Of a stretch of 38,627 nt of DNA, positions 14,888-23,502 are shown piece by piece. Location of the stretch: IMG/VR virus record IMGVR_UViG_3300030451_003358, positions 1-38,627 of that record; one strand, 5' to 3'. Below the pieces are notes generated by a model, which saw nothing but the letters and a program-made list of their open reading frames with translations, searched no databases and was not told the origin of the DNA. Origin of the DNA: a virus. The number at the start of each line of letters is the position of its first letter. Within the stretch, counting starts at the first letter, position 1. The position numbers and the translations under genes were made by a program.

Positions 14888-15741
14888 CGACTACGCCTAA
14901 TAAGGTTGAAAGGGAGCTTCATTCTCTTGAACCGTCAGCGATCATTGAGCTGTTTCAGCTGCACTTGACTGCTGCAGTGAATGGCGTCGATCAGGTTTTT
15001 TACTTTCACGCAGGCACAAACCAAACTCAAGACTCAATCATTTTTGATGGTCTCGCTTATGCGGCAGTTCCGATTGAAGTTGACGGATTTGAAGTGACAA
15101 CCAAGGGTACATTGCCACGCCCCAGCATGAAGATTAGCAATGTAAGCGCAATCACTACAAGTGGCACAAATCCAATCGTCAACTATGGCACCATTACTGC
15201 ATTGCTCAATGCTTACAACCCATTGCAAGCAGAGGTGAGGAGGATTCGTACTTGCAAAAAATTTCTTGATAGTGCTAACTTCCCCACCCTATTTTTTGTC
15301 ACTCAAACTGATGATCAGCTAATCACACAGTCAGGTGATTCATTGTTTTCAGGAGAGGGCCTGAATCCAACAGCAGATCCAACAGCAGTGTTCAACGGTG
15401 GCTATGAGTCGTGGTACATCGACCGCGTAGCAACTGAAAACCCGCAAGTTGTTGAGTTTGAACTGGTTGGCAAGCTTGATTTGACCAATTTGCGTTTGCC
15501 TGCAAGGCAAGTCGTTGAGCACTGCCCGTGGATTTACAAAGGCACTGAGTGCGGATATGTTCCAAAAGAAGGCAGGACGTTTGATTTAAACAATAATCCG
15601 ACAGATGTTGCAGGTGATCAATGTGCCAAGAATTTAAGAGCTTGTGAGCTTAGATTCCCAAAAGGCGACGAATGTGGAATCGGCCCAGATGGAAAGCTGT
15701 TGCCATTTGGAGGCTTCCCAGGTGCAAGACTTCAGGTCTGA
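14884..15741 (+). CDS. Minor tail protein L-like with a predicted iron-sulphur site (285 aa)
   Basis: The protein has the gpL domain with four cysteines near the end: C214, C223, C247 and C254, spaced C-x8-C-x23-C-x6-C. Lambda gpL carries a [4Fe-4S] cluster on four cysteines with nearly the same spacing, so an iron-sulphur cluster is likely. At 285 residues it is about 50 longer than lambda gpL. The extra length includes a segment with DQLITQSGDSL (144-154), also found in the small protein at 27007-27171. It belongs to the tail-tip complex. Confidence 0.85.
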   Translation: MTTTPNKVERELHSLEPSAIIELFQLHLTAAVNGVDQVFYFHAGTNQTQDSIIFDGLAYAAVPIEVDGFEVTTKGTLPRPSMKISNVSAITTSGTNPIVNYGTITALLNAYNPLQAEVRRIRTCKKFLDSANFPTLFFVTQTDDQLITQSGDSLFSGEGLNPTADPTAVFNGGYESWYIDRVATENPQVVEFELVGKLDLTNLRLPARQVVEHCPWIYKGTECGYVPKEGRTFDLNNNPTDVAGDQCAKNLRACELRFPKGDECGIGPDGKLLPFGGFPGARLQV

Positions 15742-16030
15742 CGCAGAGCGGCACGCATTACGGTGCGCTCCAAAAGAAGCTTGTGGTGTGGTCGTTGACG
15801 GTAAGTATTGGCCTTGCCGCAACATTGCAGATAATCCCTGCGCTGATTTTGCGATTGATCCGCGAGACTACGCAACGGCAGCATGTTTTGGAACGGTTGA
15901 AGCCATTGTGCATTCACACCCAAAAGGGGGTAAAGCAAGTGAAGCTGACAGACGTGCCTGCATTGGAACGAAAGTTCCGTGGCATATTTGGAGCCTTCCA
16001 AACAAACAATGGTCAACTATTGCGCCTTAA
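15722..16030 (+). CDS. Tail-tip JAMM metallopeptidase (N-terminal half of a K-like protein)
   Basis: The 102-residue product has the JAMM/Mov34 metal site: E19 in PKEACG, H64 and H66 in VHSHP, then S73 and D76, giving H-x-H-x6-S-x2-D. It starts at GTG 15722, placed eight bases after GGAGG and overlapping the L gene by 20 bases. Lambda gpK joins this domain to an NlpC/P60 domain in one chain; here the two are separate overlapping genes. The role is probably tail-tip maturation or cell-wall cutting at DNA entry. Confidence 0.85.
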   Translation: MQDFRSDAERHALRCAPKEACGVVVDGKYWPCRNIADNPCADFAIDPRDYATAACFGTVEAIVHSHPKGGKASEADRRACIGTKVPWHIWSLPNKQWSTIAP

Positions 16031-16389
16031 TCGGCAGGGACTGGGAGTATGGCAAATTCGATTGTTTCACTTTGATGCGTGACTGGTTCAAGTTGCAGGG
16101 GGTTGAGCTGCCTGACTTTGAGCGCCCTAATGACCTAGAGACGTGCAGCAGTATTTTTTTGGAGCAGATGCCAGTGCATGGTTTCCGGCGAGTTGAGTAC
16201 ACCAGTCGGAAACCAGGCGATGTGTTGATCATGCGCCTTGGAACTGCGACGCCGATGCACGCAGCGATCTTGCTGTCTGACGAACGGATCCTGCATCAAC
16301 GGCAAGACTCGCTAAGTGCGGTGGAACCATTTGGGCGATACTATGTCTCTAGAGTCGCGGCGGTCTTTCGATATGCAGCAGACCGTTAG
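16009..16389 (+). CDS. Tail-tip NlpC/P60 cysteine peptidase (C-terminal half of a K-like protein)
   Basis: This 126-residue protein has the catalytic pair of NlpC/P60 enzymes: C19 in YGKFDCFTLMRDW and H84 in TPMHAAILLSDERILH, with H96 as a possible third residue. It starts at ATG 16009 inside the end of the JAMM gene, which supports a coupled pair doing what lambda gpK does in one chain. The expected substrate is host peptidoglycan at the injection site, though tail assembly may also need it. Confidence 0.85.
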   Translation: MVNYCALIGRDWEYGKFDCFTLMRDWFKLQGVELPDFERPNDLETCSSIFLEQMPVHGFRRVEYTSRKPGDVLIMRLGTATPMHAAILLSDERILHQRQDSLSAVEPFGRYYVSRVAAVFRYAADR

Positions 16390-17722
16390 GTTGCTGGATG
16401 ATCTGGGCGAGCGTTACGGCTCAGAGCATGTTTATTTCAACCTGCGCTCTCCGGCAGAGGCGATCAAACTGCTGTGCATCAATCACCCTGCACTGCAGAA
16501 GGAATTGACAGAAGCGCACCAGCATGGCGTTGGCTATACGTTGGTGCAGGCTGGAACGTTTCTAGGGTATGACGATCTTCAGTTGCCATTAGGCAAGAAT
16601 GATCTGGTGCTTGCACCTGTTATTGCAGGTAGTGGTGGTAGCACGGGTCAGATACTTGCAGGTGTTGGTCTTATTGCGGCTTCGTTTCTTTTGCCTGGTG
16701 CTGGCATATTTGGAACAACAAGTATTTTTGGCACATTAGCCGCGGGCTCTACGGCAGCAGTGCCGTTTGTTGGAGCCATTGGTGTTGCTGGTAGTGCATT
16801 TGGCACAGCACTTGGCACAGCAATAAGTGCAATCGGCGCAAGCCTTGTTCTTGGCGGCGTTTCGCAAATGCTCGCTCCGCAACCTACAATTCCAACTCTC
16901 AACAACAGAACTGCACCAGGGCAAAACACAAACGCTTCAGGCCCACAAGGTGTTTCACGCGCCACAGCAGGGCAACAGTCATATGCTTTTGCTGGTCCTG
17001 CAAATACCGTTGGTGTTGGCGCGACAGTGCCTCTCGTTTACGGCAAGCTGTTGATCGGCAGTCACTTGCTTTCTTCTCGTGTGCAGGTGGCTGATGACAG
17101 CAACCCGACAGGTGAGTTTTTTGGTATTACCGGCGGCAGTTCGGTGAGGGTCAATGGAGAGAAGCCTGGCAACGAATTTAAATCTTTCAATGGTCTTAGG
17201 ACAAGAACTTGGAGCGATGAGCAAGTAAGACTTGCAAGCGAATCAGGGTCTGAAGCCAAAAAGAAAAAACCAGATACTTCTATTAGCTTTGGTGAGCTAA
17301 GCAAACAAAGTGTTAGTGGCTTGAAAGAGTTCGATTCTGACGAAGACAATCAGGAAAACTTTCAAATACTGCTGGAGATCAACAACGGCCTGTTCAACAT
17401 TGTTGGCGGTCAAAACGTTCCAGCTTTTGTCACCTATGAAATGACAATTCAGAAAGATAATTTTACGGGTGGAGATCAGTTGTTTGCCACTGTTCGCGGG
17501 ACGGTGCAGGGGCTGCTAAAGCAAACGGACAATTTCAAGTTTGCACACGCGATTACATATGCAGTTAGCGGCCTAGAGGACAACAATACGACTGTAAGAC
17601 TTGGTTTTAGAATCGTTGATACCGACGCCGACACTAGCGGTCAACTCGTGATCAGAGGCGTTGGCTACGAGCACTTCATCCAAGACAGCGAAAACAAAAC
17701 TCAAAACCTTTCGGATACATAG
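16343..17722 (+). CDS. Tail assembly protein I-like, long form (459 aa)
   Basis: The N terminus has the gpI-type ubiquitin-like segment (VRLLDDLGERYGSEHVYFNL, then SPAEAIKLLCINHP) followed by a hydrophobic glycine/alanine region (about residues 100-170) ending GGVSQMLAPQP, as in lambda gpI. Lambda gpI is about half this size. The extra C-terminal 290 residues begin with YAFAGPANTVGVGATVPLVY, a segment common in long I-type proteins of other phages. I take ATG 16343; ATG 16373 is also possible. It overlaps the NlpC/P60 gene by 47 bases. Confidence 0.8.
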   Translation: MSLESRRSFDMQQTVRLLDDLGERYGSEHVYFNLRSPAEAIKLLCINHPALQKELTEAHQHGVGYTLVQAGTFLGYDDLQLPLGKNDLVLAPVIAGSGGSTGQILAGVGLIAASFLLPGAGIFGTTSIFGTLAAGSTAAVPFVGAIGVAGSAFGTALGTAISAIGASLVLGGVSQMLAPQPTIPTLNNRTAPGQNTNASGPQGVSRATAGQQSYAFAGPANTVGVGATVPLVYGKLLIGSHLLSSRVQVADDSNPTGEFFGITGGSSVRVNGEKPGNEFKSFNGLRTRTWSDEQVRLASESGSEAKKKKPDTSISFGELSKQSVSGLKEFDSDEDNQENFQILLEINNGLFNIVGGQNVPAFVTYEMTIQKDNFTGGDQLFATVRGTVQGLLKQTDNFKFAHAITYAVSGLEDNNTTVRLGFRIVDTDADTSGQLVIRGVGYEHFIQDSENKTQNLSDT

Positions 17723-17724
17723 AT

Positions 17725-19851
17725 ATGGGACTTAATTCAACCTCTGTAATCAAGATTCTTGATCTCCTCTGTGAAGGGCCGATTGATGGCATTGAGGGTA
17801 GGCGTAAAGGTGTCTATCTGGACGAAACACCTCTGAAATCAGTGACAGGTGAAAACAACTACGACCCAAATAACATCAGCTACGAGTTCAATCCTGGGAC
17901 GCGAGAGCAGGCGTGGTTGCCGAACACCAAGGGAAAGACAAGCGTCACGAAAGAAGGTCCTGGTGAAGTTGGTTCAGGGTACGAGGAAAACAACAGGAAA
18001 GACAAGACTACTGGCGAAGACTTAGACATTGTTAAGTCAAGAAACTATGGCGCAGGCTCGGCAATTTATCAGGTAACAGACGCTGACGTTGACAACGTTG
18101 ATCTACTGTTTACGGTGCCAGCGTTGTTCTCTACAGCGCAAGAAGGACTCGTTAGGGGTCAGCAGTTTGATGCCGTAATTTTCTTTGATGTAAGGATTGC
18201 AGACAAAAGCGGCGTGTATAAGAACATCAAAAAGGCCGACGTTACAAAGATCAGCGAAGACTTTAAAACAGATGGCAAAGGCAACCTTTTCTACATTGAG
18301 GGTATCAGCACAACTGGTTACCAGTACAAGATAAGCGGCATTGAACTAGAAGGCGAGGCGCCTTGGACGATTCAAGTTCGCAAGTATCCTGGCAAACGTT
18401 TCGAAGGCAAAATCCCGCACAGTCAGGACAATGCTGGCAACCTTGATAAGCAAATTTTTCGTGCAACGTTTGACGAGTTTGAAGAAGTCGATAAGCGTAC
18501 GCCGTTAAAAGATGGCCGCAGAAATCAACTGCTGTGGACTGCTGTCACTGAAAACCAAAGGATCCGGACAGCGTATCCCTACGCAGCAACGGTAGGCATG
18601 AACATCTCAACAGAGGAGTTCCAAAACCTGCCGACTAGAGCGTATTTGGTGCGTGGCAGAAAAGTCAAAATTCCTAAAAACGCGGTTGTAAATAACGGGG
18701 AAATTGACGGTCCAAAAGCCGTTGGAAGTTTGACTTTCCCTCAGTCTTTCAACGGTAAGCTTTCTACAAGGGAAAAATGGACAACATGCCCTGTTTGCAT
18801 ATTTTATGATTTGCTTACGAACAAAAGATTTGGGGCGGGTCATTTTATAGACGAAACAAATTTGAGCTGGGTTGATTTATATCCTCTTTGCCAGTATGCG
18901 AACGAGTTAATAACTTTGGACGATAATACTAAAGAGCCGCGCTTTGCCTGCAACGTTCAGGTGTCATCACAGGCTGAAGCGTTTACTGTGCTGCAGGACT
19001 TTGCCAGCATCTTCAGGGGCATGATGTACTGGCAGTCGAATACGATTCAGGTCACAGCAGATCACGGCAACCTTGACGGTTCCGATGTTGATCCTGTTCA
19101 CATCTTTTCTAACTCCAATGTGATCGGTGGCGTGTTCAATTACAGCGGATCATCGCTGAAGACACGGAGCACCAGCATCAGAATCCGCTACAGCGACCCA
19201 GACAATCTCTACAAACCAAACGTCATCTGCATTGAAGATGCAGACCTGATTTCAAAATACGGCTACCAAGTCAAAGAGGTTCTGGCTTTTGGCTGCACAT
19301 CCAAAACGCAAGCGCAACGCATGGGGCGTTGGATGATGAAATCTGAAGAGCTGGACGCCAACACCGTTACGTTTGCAGTTGGCCTTGATGGAGCGTTGGT
19401 GTTCCCAGGACAGGTCTTTGCGATTCAAGATGAGCTGCGTGCTGCAACGCGGTTGTCTGGACGTATCAGCAGTTCTACGACAACAACGATTGTTGCGGAT
19501 CAGTCCATCACTTTGCCAAGTGGCACCAACCCAACGCTGACGTGCGTTCTGCGTGATGGAACGGTTGAAAGCAAAGCGATTGACACGGGCAATACCAGCG
19601 GCACCACAATCACAGTTAGCACCGCATTCAGCTCGCAACCGCTAGATCATGCGGTGTATTCAATCAGCACAGATGATGCAAAAGAACAGAAGTTCCGCTG
19701 TCTTTCTGTTGCAGACAGTGGTGATGGAACGTTTGCTGTTGTTGCTGTGCAGTTCAACGACAGCATTTATGCTGCTGCAGACTTAGACCAGCCGCTAGAG
19801 CTTGATGACATTACTACTGTGGATGAAAGGCCACCTATCCCAATAATCTGA
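17725..19851 (+). CDS. Tail tip / host specificity protein J-like, first part (708 aa)
   Basis: The protein starts MGLNSTSVIKILDLLCEGPI, the hallmark start of gpJ proteins (lambda J has a related D-L-x-S-E-G-x-I-x-G segment). It contains the central hub region (PWTIQVRKYPGKRFEG, TRAYLVRGRKVKIP, then FYDLLTNKRFGAGHF) and a later QMGRWMMKSEELDANTVTF. It would form the hub of the tail tip and contact the host receptor. Lambda J is 1132 residues in one chain. Here the C-terminal FN3 part is in the next gene. Bases near 18780-18900 are richer in A/T than the flanks. Confidence 0.85.
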   Translation: MGLNSTSVIKILDLLCEGPIDGIEGRRKGVYLDETPLKSVTGENNYDPNNISYEFNPGTREQAWLPNTKGKTSVTKEGPGEVGSGYEENNRKDKTTGEDLDIVKSRNYGAGSAIYQVTDADVDNVDLLFTVPALFSTAQEGLVRGQQFDAVIFFDVRIADKSGVYKNIKKADVTKISEDFKTDGKGNLFYIEGISTTGYQYKISGIELEGEAPWTIQVRKYPGKRFEGKIPHSQDNAGNLDKQIFRATFDEFEEVDKRTPLKDGRRNQLLWTAVTENQRIRTAYPYAATVGMNISTEEFQNLPTRAYLVRGRKVKIPKNAVVNNGEIDGPKAVGSLTFPQSFNGKLSTREKWTTCPVCIFYDLLTNKRFGAGHFIDETNLSWVDLYPLCQYANELITLDDNTKEPRFACNVQVSSQAEAFTVLQDFASIFRGMMYWQSNTIQVTADHGNLDGSDVDPVHIFSNSNVIGGVFNYSGSSLKTRSTSIRIRYSDPDNLYKPNVICIEDADLISKYGYQVKEVLAFGCTSKTQAQRMGRWMMKSEELDANTVTFAVGLDGALVFPGQVFAIQDELRAATRLSGRISSSTTTTIVADQSITLPSGTNPTLTCVLRDGTVESKAIDTGNTSGTTITVSTAFSSQPLDHAVYSISTDDAKEQKFRCLSVADSGDGTFAVVAVQFNDSIYAAADLDQPLELDDITTVDERPPIPII

Positions 19852-21311
19852 TGCCGATTGAATTCCAGCGAATCGACAAGGATGGTGGCGTTACTAATCG
19901 CGCAGTAGCCTCGTGGTCAAGAGGTGAGGGTGGTTTTACTGCATCTTTTGAAGGCCGCTACCGCATCGACGGCGGAACTTTTAAGAAGTTTGAAACGACA
20001 GCAACTACTTTTGAGATTGAAGGGCTGAAGCCTGGCAGGACGCTTGAGGTTCAAGTTAGAGCTGTTGGAATAAGAATTGGAGATGCAGAGTCTAAAAAGT
20101 CTCGCCGCGCAAAAGTCACAGCGATAGTTCCAGACCTTTCGGATCCTGTTCCTAACATCTCTGATCTTACAGTCAGCCCTATTGATGACAAGCAGGCCGT
20201 CCTTAAATGGACTCCTCCAGTTGCTCAAAGGTTAAACAATCTCGTTGCTCTTGTTAGGCACTCAAGAAAGACAGATGGCACTGGAACGTTTGCCGGTTCG
20301 GTCAAGCTTGCTGAAGTGCCAGTTGCAGTAAGTGCAGTCACCGTACCGCTTTTGAATGGTGAATACATCATCAAGCTCAAGGACGATGTAAGCAGAAGGA
20401 GAAGCAGCACTGCAGTCACTGCGCTTGTCAACATTCCCGACGCTACGCCAAGGCGCACGGTGATTGACATCCGTGAAGATACAACTACCTCGCCGTTCAG
20501 CAGTGGCAGCTTTACTCGCGGTGTTTTTTATAGCGACGTTTATAACGGTTTGGTTTTAGATGGAGATGCGTTGTGGGAAAGTGAAGTTACAGGCAACATT
20601 GACGACCTGACTGAGATCGATTTTATTGGCACGCGCGGACGTTCCGGCGAATATGAGTTCAGCACGATTGTTGACCTTGGTGGCAAATTTGAAGTAACGC
20701 TGAGTGAGATTCTGGGAAACCTAAGCTTGGCTCCGAATGATTTAATCGACAGCCGTGTTGAGTTAATTGATACTTGGCCTGATTTTGGTTCTTACTTAGC
20801 AGAAGACACCAACGCTGCTGTCTATTTTCGGGCTAGCGATGAAGCGCGAGCGATAGGCACAGTTCAGCTAGAAGACTCTGATTTTTTGTTGCTAGAAGAT
20901 GGCAACAAGCTGCGGCAAGAGCTGCCCGTCACGTTTGGCAATTGGAGGGTTTTAAATCGCAACTCGTTTGTCGCTAGAACATTTCAGTTCAAAGCAGTGC
21001 TTGAGTCGGACAGCGATTCCCAAACCCCTTTGATTGACGAGCTGGGTGTTTCGTTGTCAATCCCTGCTCGCACTGAGAACAGTCTGTTGATGGTGTCTGG
21101 AGCGGCAGCGAAGGCAGTGACTTTCACAAACGCGTTCTATGAAGCGCCTACCGTTGGCATCACGGCTTTCAATCTACGCAGTGGGGACTATTATGAAGTG
21201 ACATCCGTGACCCGCACTGGATTTACGGTTCACTTCAAGGATTCCAGTAATTCTTCGGTGGATCGCAATTTTCAGTATGTGGCAGCGGGCTTTGGTTCTG
21301 AGCAAACCTAA
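19851..21311 (+). CDS. Fibronectin-III tail-tip protein with lectin-like end, second part of J (486 aa)
   Basis: The gene starts in the stop codon of the J-like gene (TGATG). Residues about 10-90 and 95-195 look like fibronectin type III domains (TTFEIEGLKPGRTLEVQVRA, QAVLKWTPPVAQRLNNLVAL). The last 75 residues (SGAAAKAVTFTNAFYEAPTV, then a final NFQYVAAGFG) resemble an H-type lectin-like beta domain seen at the ends of J proteins. The two genes together make 1194 residues, close to lambda J, so this is the receptor-facing half of a split J protein. Confidence 0.75.
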   Translation: MPIEFQRIDKDGGVTNRAVASWSRGEGGFTASFEGRYRIDGGTFKKFETTATTFEIEGLKPGRTLEVQVRAVGIRIGDAESKKSRRAKVTAIVPDLSDPVPNISDLTVSPIDDKQAVLKWTPPVAQRLNNLVALVRHSRKTDGTGTFAGSVKLAEVPVAVSAVTVPLLNGEYIIKLKDDVSRRRSSTAVTALVNIPDATPRRTVIDIREDTTTSPFSSGSFTRGVFYSDVYNGLVLDGDALWESEVTGNIDDLTEIDFIGTRGRSGEYEFSTIVDLGGKFEVTLSEILGNLSLAPNDLIDSRVELIDTWPDFGSYLAEDTNAAVYFRASDEARAIGTVQLEDSDFLLLEDGNKLRQELPVTFGNWRVLNRNSFVARTFQFKAVLESDSDSQTPLIDELGVSLSIPARTENSLLMVSGAAAKAVTFTNAFYEAPTVGITAFNLRSGDYYEVTSVTRTGFTVHFKDSSNSSVDRNFQYVAAGFGSEQT

Positions 21312-21313
21312 CG

Positions 21314-22291
21314 ATGGCAACGCACGACTACAATCTTGCCAATCAAAGCGGTAGCAGCTTTAGGGCAGACCTCAACAATGCTCTAGCGGCAATTGTCAGT
21401 CAGAACAGCAGCCCAAGCGAGCCTAGTACGACATTTGCGTATCAGTATTGGATAGACAGTGACAACAGCCCAAGGCCACTGCTAAAGCAACGGAATACAG
21501 CAAATAATAACTGGATTGATATACGGGAAATCAACGGTCCAACATACATCCAACCTGGAAACTCAGCAACTCCTGGCCTTGCATTTGACTCCGACAAAGA
21601 CACTGGGATTCAGCTTGCTGATTTCGACAAGATAGCCATCGTTACCAACGCCACAAATCGTTTGGTTATTGATGAAACTGGCAAGGTAGGAATCAATCAA
21701 AACACACCGGCCGAGTCCTTGGACGTTGTTGGTAACATTAAAACGACTGGCAATTTAGACATTGCAAGCGGCAATATTGTCAACGGTTCGCCTGCAATCG
21801 GCACCAGTGGTTTTGATTTGCAAGACGATGGAGTTCATAAACTTGGCAGAAACACTGCAGATGGCAACAACGCTTTGGTTGTGTATGGCGGCAGCGGCGA
21901 AGCAAGGGTAAAAGGCGATGGCGACCTGCAAAACACCAACAACAACTACGGAGCAATCTCAGACAGCAAGTTAAAAGAAAACATTGTTGACGCTGGTTCG
22001 CAGTGGGATGACATCAAAGAAGTTCGGGTTAGAAACTACAACTTCAAATCAAGCACTGGCTACGGAACTCACACGCAGATTGGTGTAATCGCGCAAGAGC
22101 TTGAAGCTGTATCGCCAGGGCTTGTCAAAGAATCAAACGATGAAGATGCTGATGGAAACAGCCTCGGTACAACGACAAAAACAGTGTCTTACTCTGTTTT
22201 ATATATGAAAGCCGTCAAAGCCTTGCAAGAGGCCATGGATCGCATCGAAACTCTTGAAACTAAAGTCGCTGCACTGGAGGCTGGCAACTGA
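21314..22291 (+). CDS. Tail fibre with S74 self-cleaving chaperone domain (325 aa)
   Basis: Residues 1-75 form a tail-fibre N-terminal module common in marine phages (QSGSSFRADLNNALAAI, then NTANNNWIDI). The middle is beta-repeat shaft. From about 210 the sequence is the S74 endosialidase-type intramolecular chaperone: ISDSKLKENI with the expected catalytic S216 and K221, and a final coiled coil (MDRIETLETKVAALEAGN). Such domains drive trimer folding and then cut themselves off. The chaperone end is closely related to that of the fibre at 23503. Confidence 0.85.
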   Translation: MATHDYNLANQSGSSFRADLNNALAAIVSQNSSPSEPSTTFAYQYWIDSDNSPRPLLKQRNTANNNWIDIREINGPTYIQPGNSATPGLAFDSDKDTGIQLADFDKIAIVTNATNRLVIDETGKVGINQNTPAESLDVVGNIKTTGNLDIASGNIVNGSPAIGTSGFDLQDDGVHKLGRNTADGNNALVVYGGSGEARVKGDGDLQNTNNNYGAISDSKLKENIVDAGSQWDDIKEVRVRNYNFKSSTGYGTHTQIGVIAQELEAVSPGLVKESNDEDADGNSLGTTTKTVSYSVLYMKAVKALQEAMDRIETLETKVAALEAGN

Positions 22292-23457
22292 TGGCTGATC
22301 GTAAATTATCTGTTCTTACTGAGCTGACAGCGCCTGCATCAGATGATGAGTTTTTGGTGCTTGACACTTCAGAATCTAACAGTGCCGACAAGAACAAAAA
22401 AATCAGGTATGACACGCTGCTGACCGAAATTCCGGCTGGCACTGTTACTGCTCCATCGCTTGGTTTTGCTACTGACAGTGACGCCACTGGATTTTTCCGC
22501 AGTGCTGAGGATGAAATCGCAATCAGCACAGGCGATACGCTGAACTCAAAGTTCACAACCACAGGCTTCCAAGTTGGCAGTGGGACGGCAACTGCACAAC
22601 TGCATACGTTTAAATCTACGACTGGTGATGATGTAATTATTGAAAACAGCAATGCTGGGGCACTTGAAGGGCCTAACGTTGTTTTCTATCGCAACTCTGC
22701 ATCACCTGCTGACGATGATGTCCTCGGAACGCTTGAGTTTCGGGGTGAAGATGATGCTGGTAACGCGCAGTCTTATGCAGAAATTACCGCCAGCATTGCC
22801 GACGCAAGCAGCGGCAGCGAAGATGGCCGACTTGATCTTGTAGTCACGAAGGCAGGCACTGCATCAACTGTTTTACGTCTGCAAGAGAGCAAGGTTGGCA
22901 TCAATGAGATTGCGCCTGAATCACCGCTTCACATTACGGATGCAAGCACTGAAGCTGTTCGGCTTGAATGCGCGAACAACGACGCGGCATCTGGTGCGGA
23001 CATCAGGCTGTATCGCCATCGCAATAACGCTGTCGGTCAAGACAACGATGTACTGAGCACTCTGTTTTTTAGAGGCAACAACGATGATGGCACGCAGTCA
23101 CAGCGCCCGATTGATTACGCAGCAATCCAAGCTGTCATCGCTGATGCGAGTGATGCGACTGAAGACGGCAAGCTCAAGCTTCAGGTTCAAACCGCTGGAA
23201 CGCTGACGACGCAGGTTGAGGTCAGTGCCAACACGATTGGATTTTTTGGCGCGACTCCTGCCACACAAGCAACGGCAATCACAGACATCAATACGACTGC
23301 AACGACTGGAACGTTGCCAACGGCTGCTGATGCAAACAGCATTGCTAACGCTGCATCACCGACAAATGCTGAGTTGCTGCAGTATTGCGTAACGCTTGAA
23401 TCAAAGGTAGAGGCATTGATTGACGCATTGCAGCGTCATGGCCTAATGGGCACTTGA
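22291..23457 (+). CDS. Tail fibre-like protein without S74 domain (388 aa)
   Basis: The gene is coupled to the previous fibre (TGATG) and has a GGAGG site. The start (LSVLTELTAPASDDEFLVLD) is the same N-terminal module as in the next fibre (ITELTALTNPASSDVLPIVD). The shaft has repeated units with DDDVLGTLEFRGEDDAG and DNDVLSTLFFRGNNDDG plus ASIADASSGSEDGRL and AVIADASDATEDGKL, an internal duplication. It ends with a short helix and no S74 domain, so it may fold with help from a neighbour or be a different fibre segment. Confidence 0.75.
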   Translation: MADRKLSVLTELTAPASDDEFLVLDTSESNSADKNKKIRYDTLLTEIPAGTVTAPSLGFATDSDATGFFRSAEDEIAISTGDTLNSKFTTTGFQVGSGTATAQLHTFKSTTGDDVIIENSNAGALEGPNVVFYRNSASPADDDVLGTLEFRGEDDAGNAQSYAEITASIADASSGSEDGRLDLVVTKAGTASTVLRLQESKVGINEIAPESPLHITDASTEAVRLECANNDAASGADIRLYRHRNNAVGQDNDVLSTLFFRGNNDDGTQSQRPIDYAAIQAVIADASDATEDGKLKLQVQTAGTLTTQVEVSANTIGFFGATPATQATAITDINTTATTGTLPTAADANSIANAASPTNAELLQYCVTLESKVEALIDALQRHGLMGT

Positions 23458-23470
23458 CGATTCAAGCGGT

Positions 23471-23490
23471 AGACTGTAGGCACGCAGTCT
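23471..23490 (+). promoter_or_regulatory. Six-pair hairpin between two fibre genes
   Basis: AGACTG (23471-23476) pairs with CAGTCT (23485-23490) around an eight-base loop, in the 45-base gap between fibre genes. No T-tract follows. The stem is modest, so it could be a processing or leader structure or chance. Confidence 0.3.
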
Positions 23491-23502
23491 TCAGTGTTTA
23501 CC

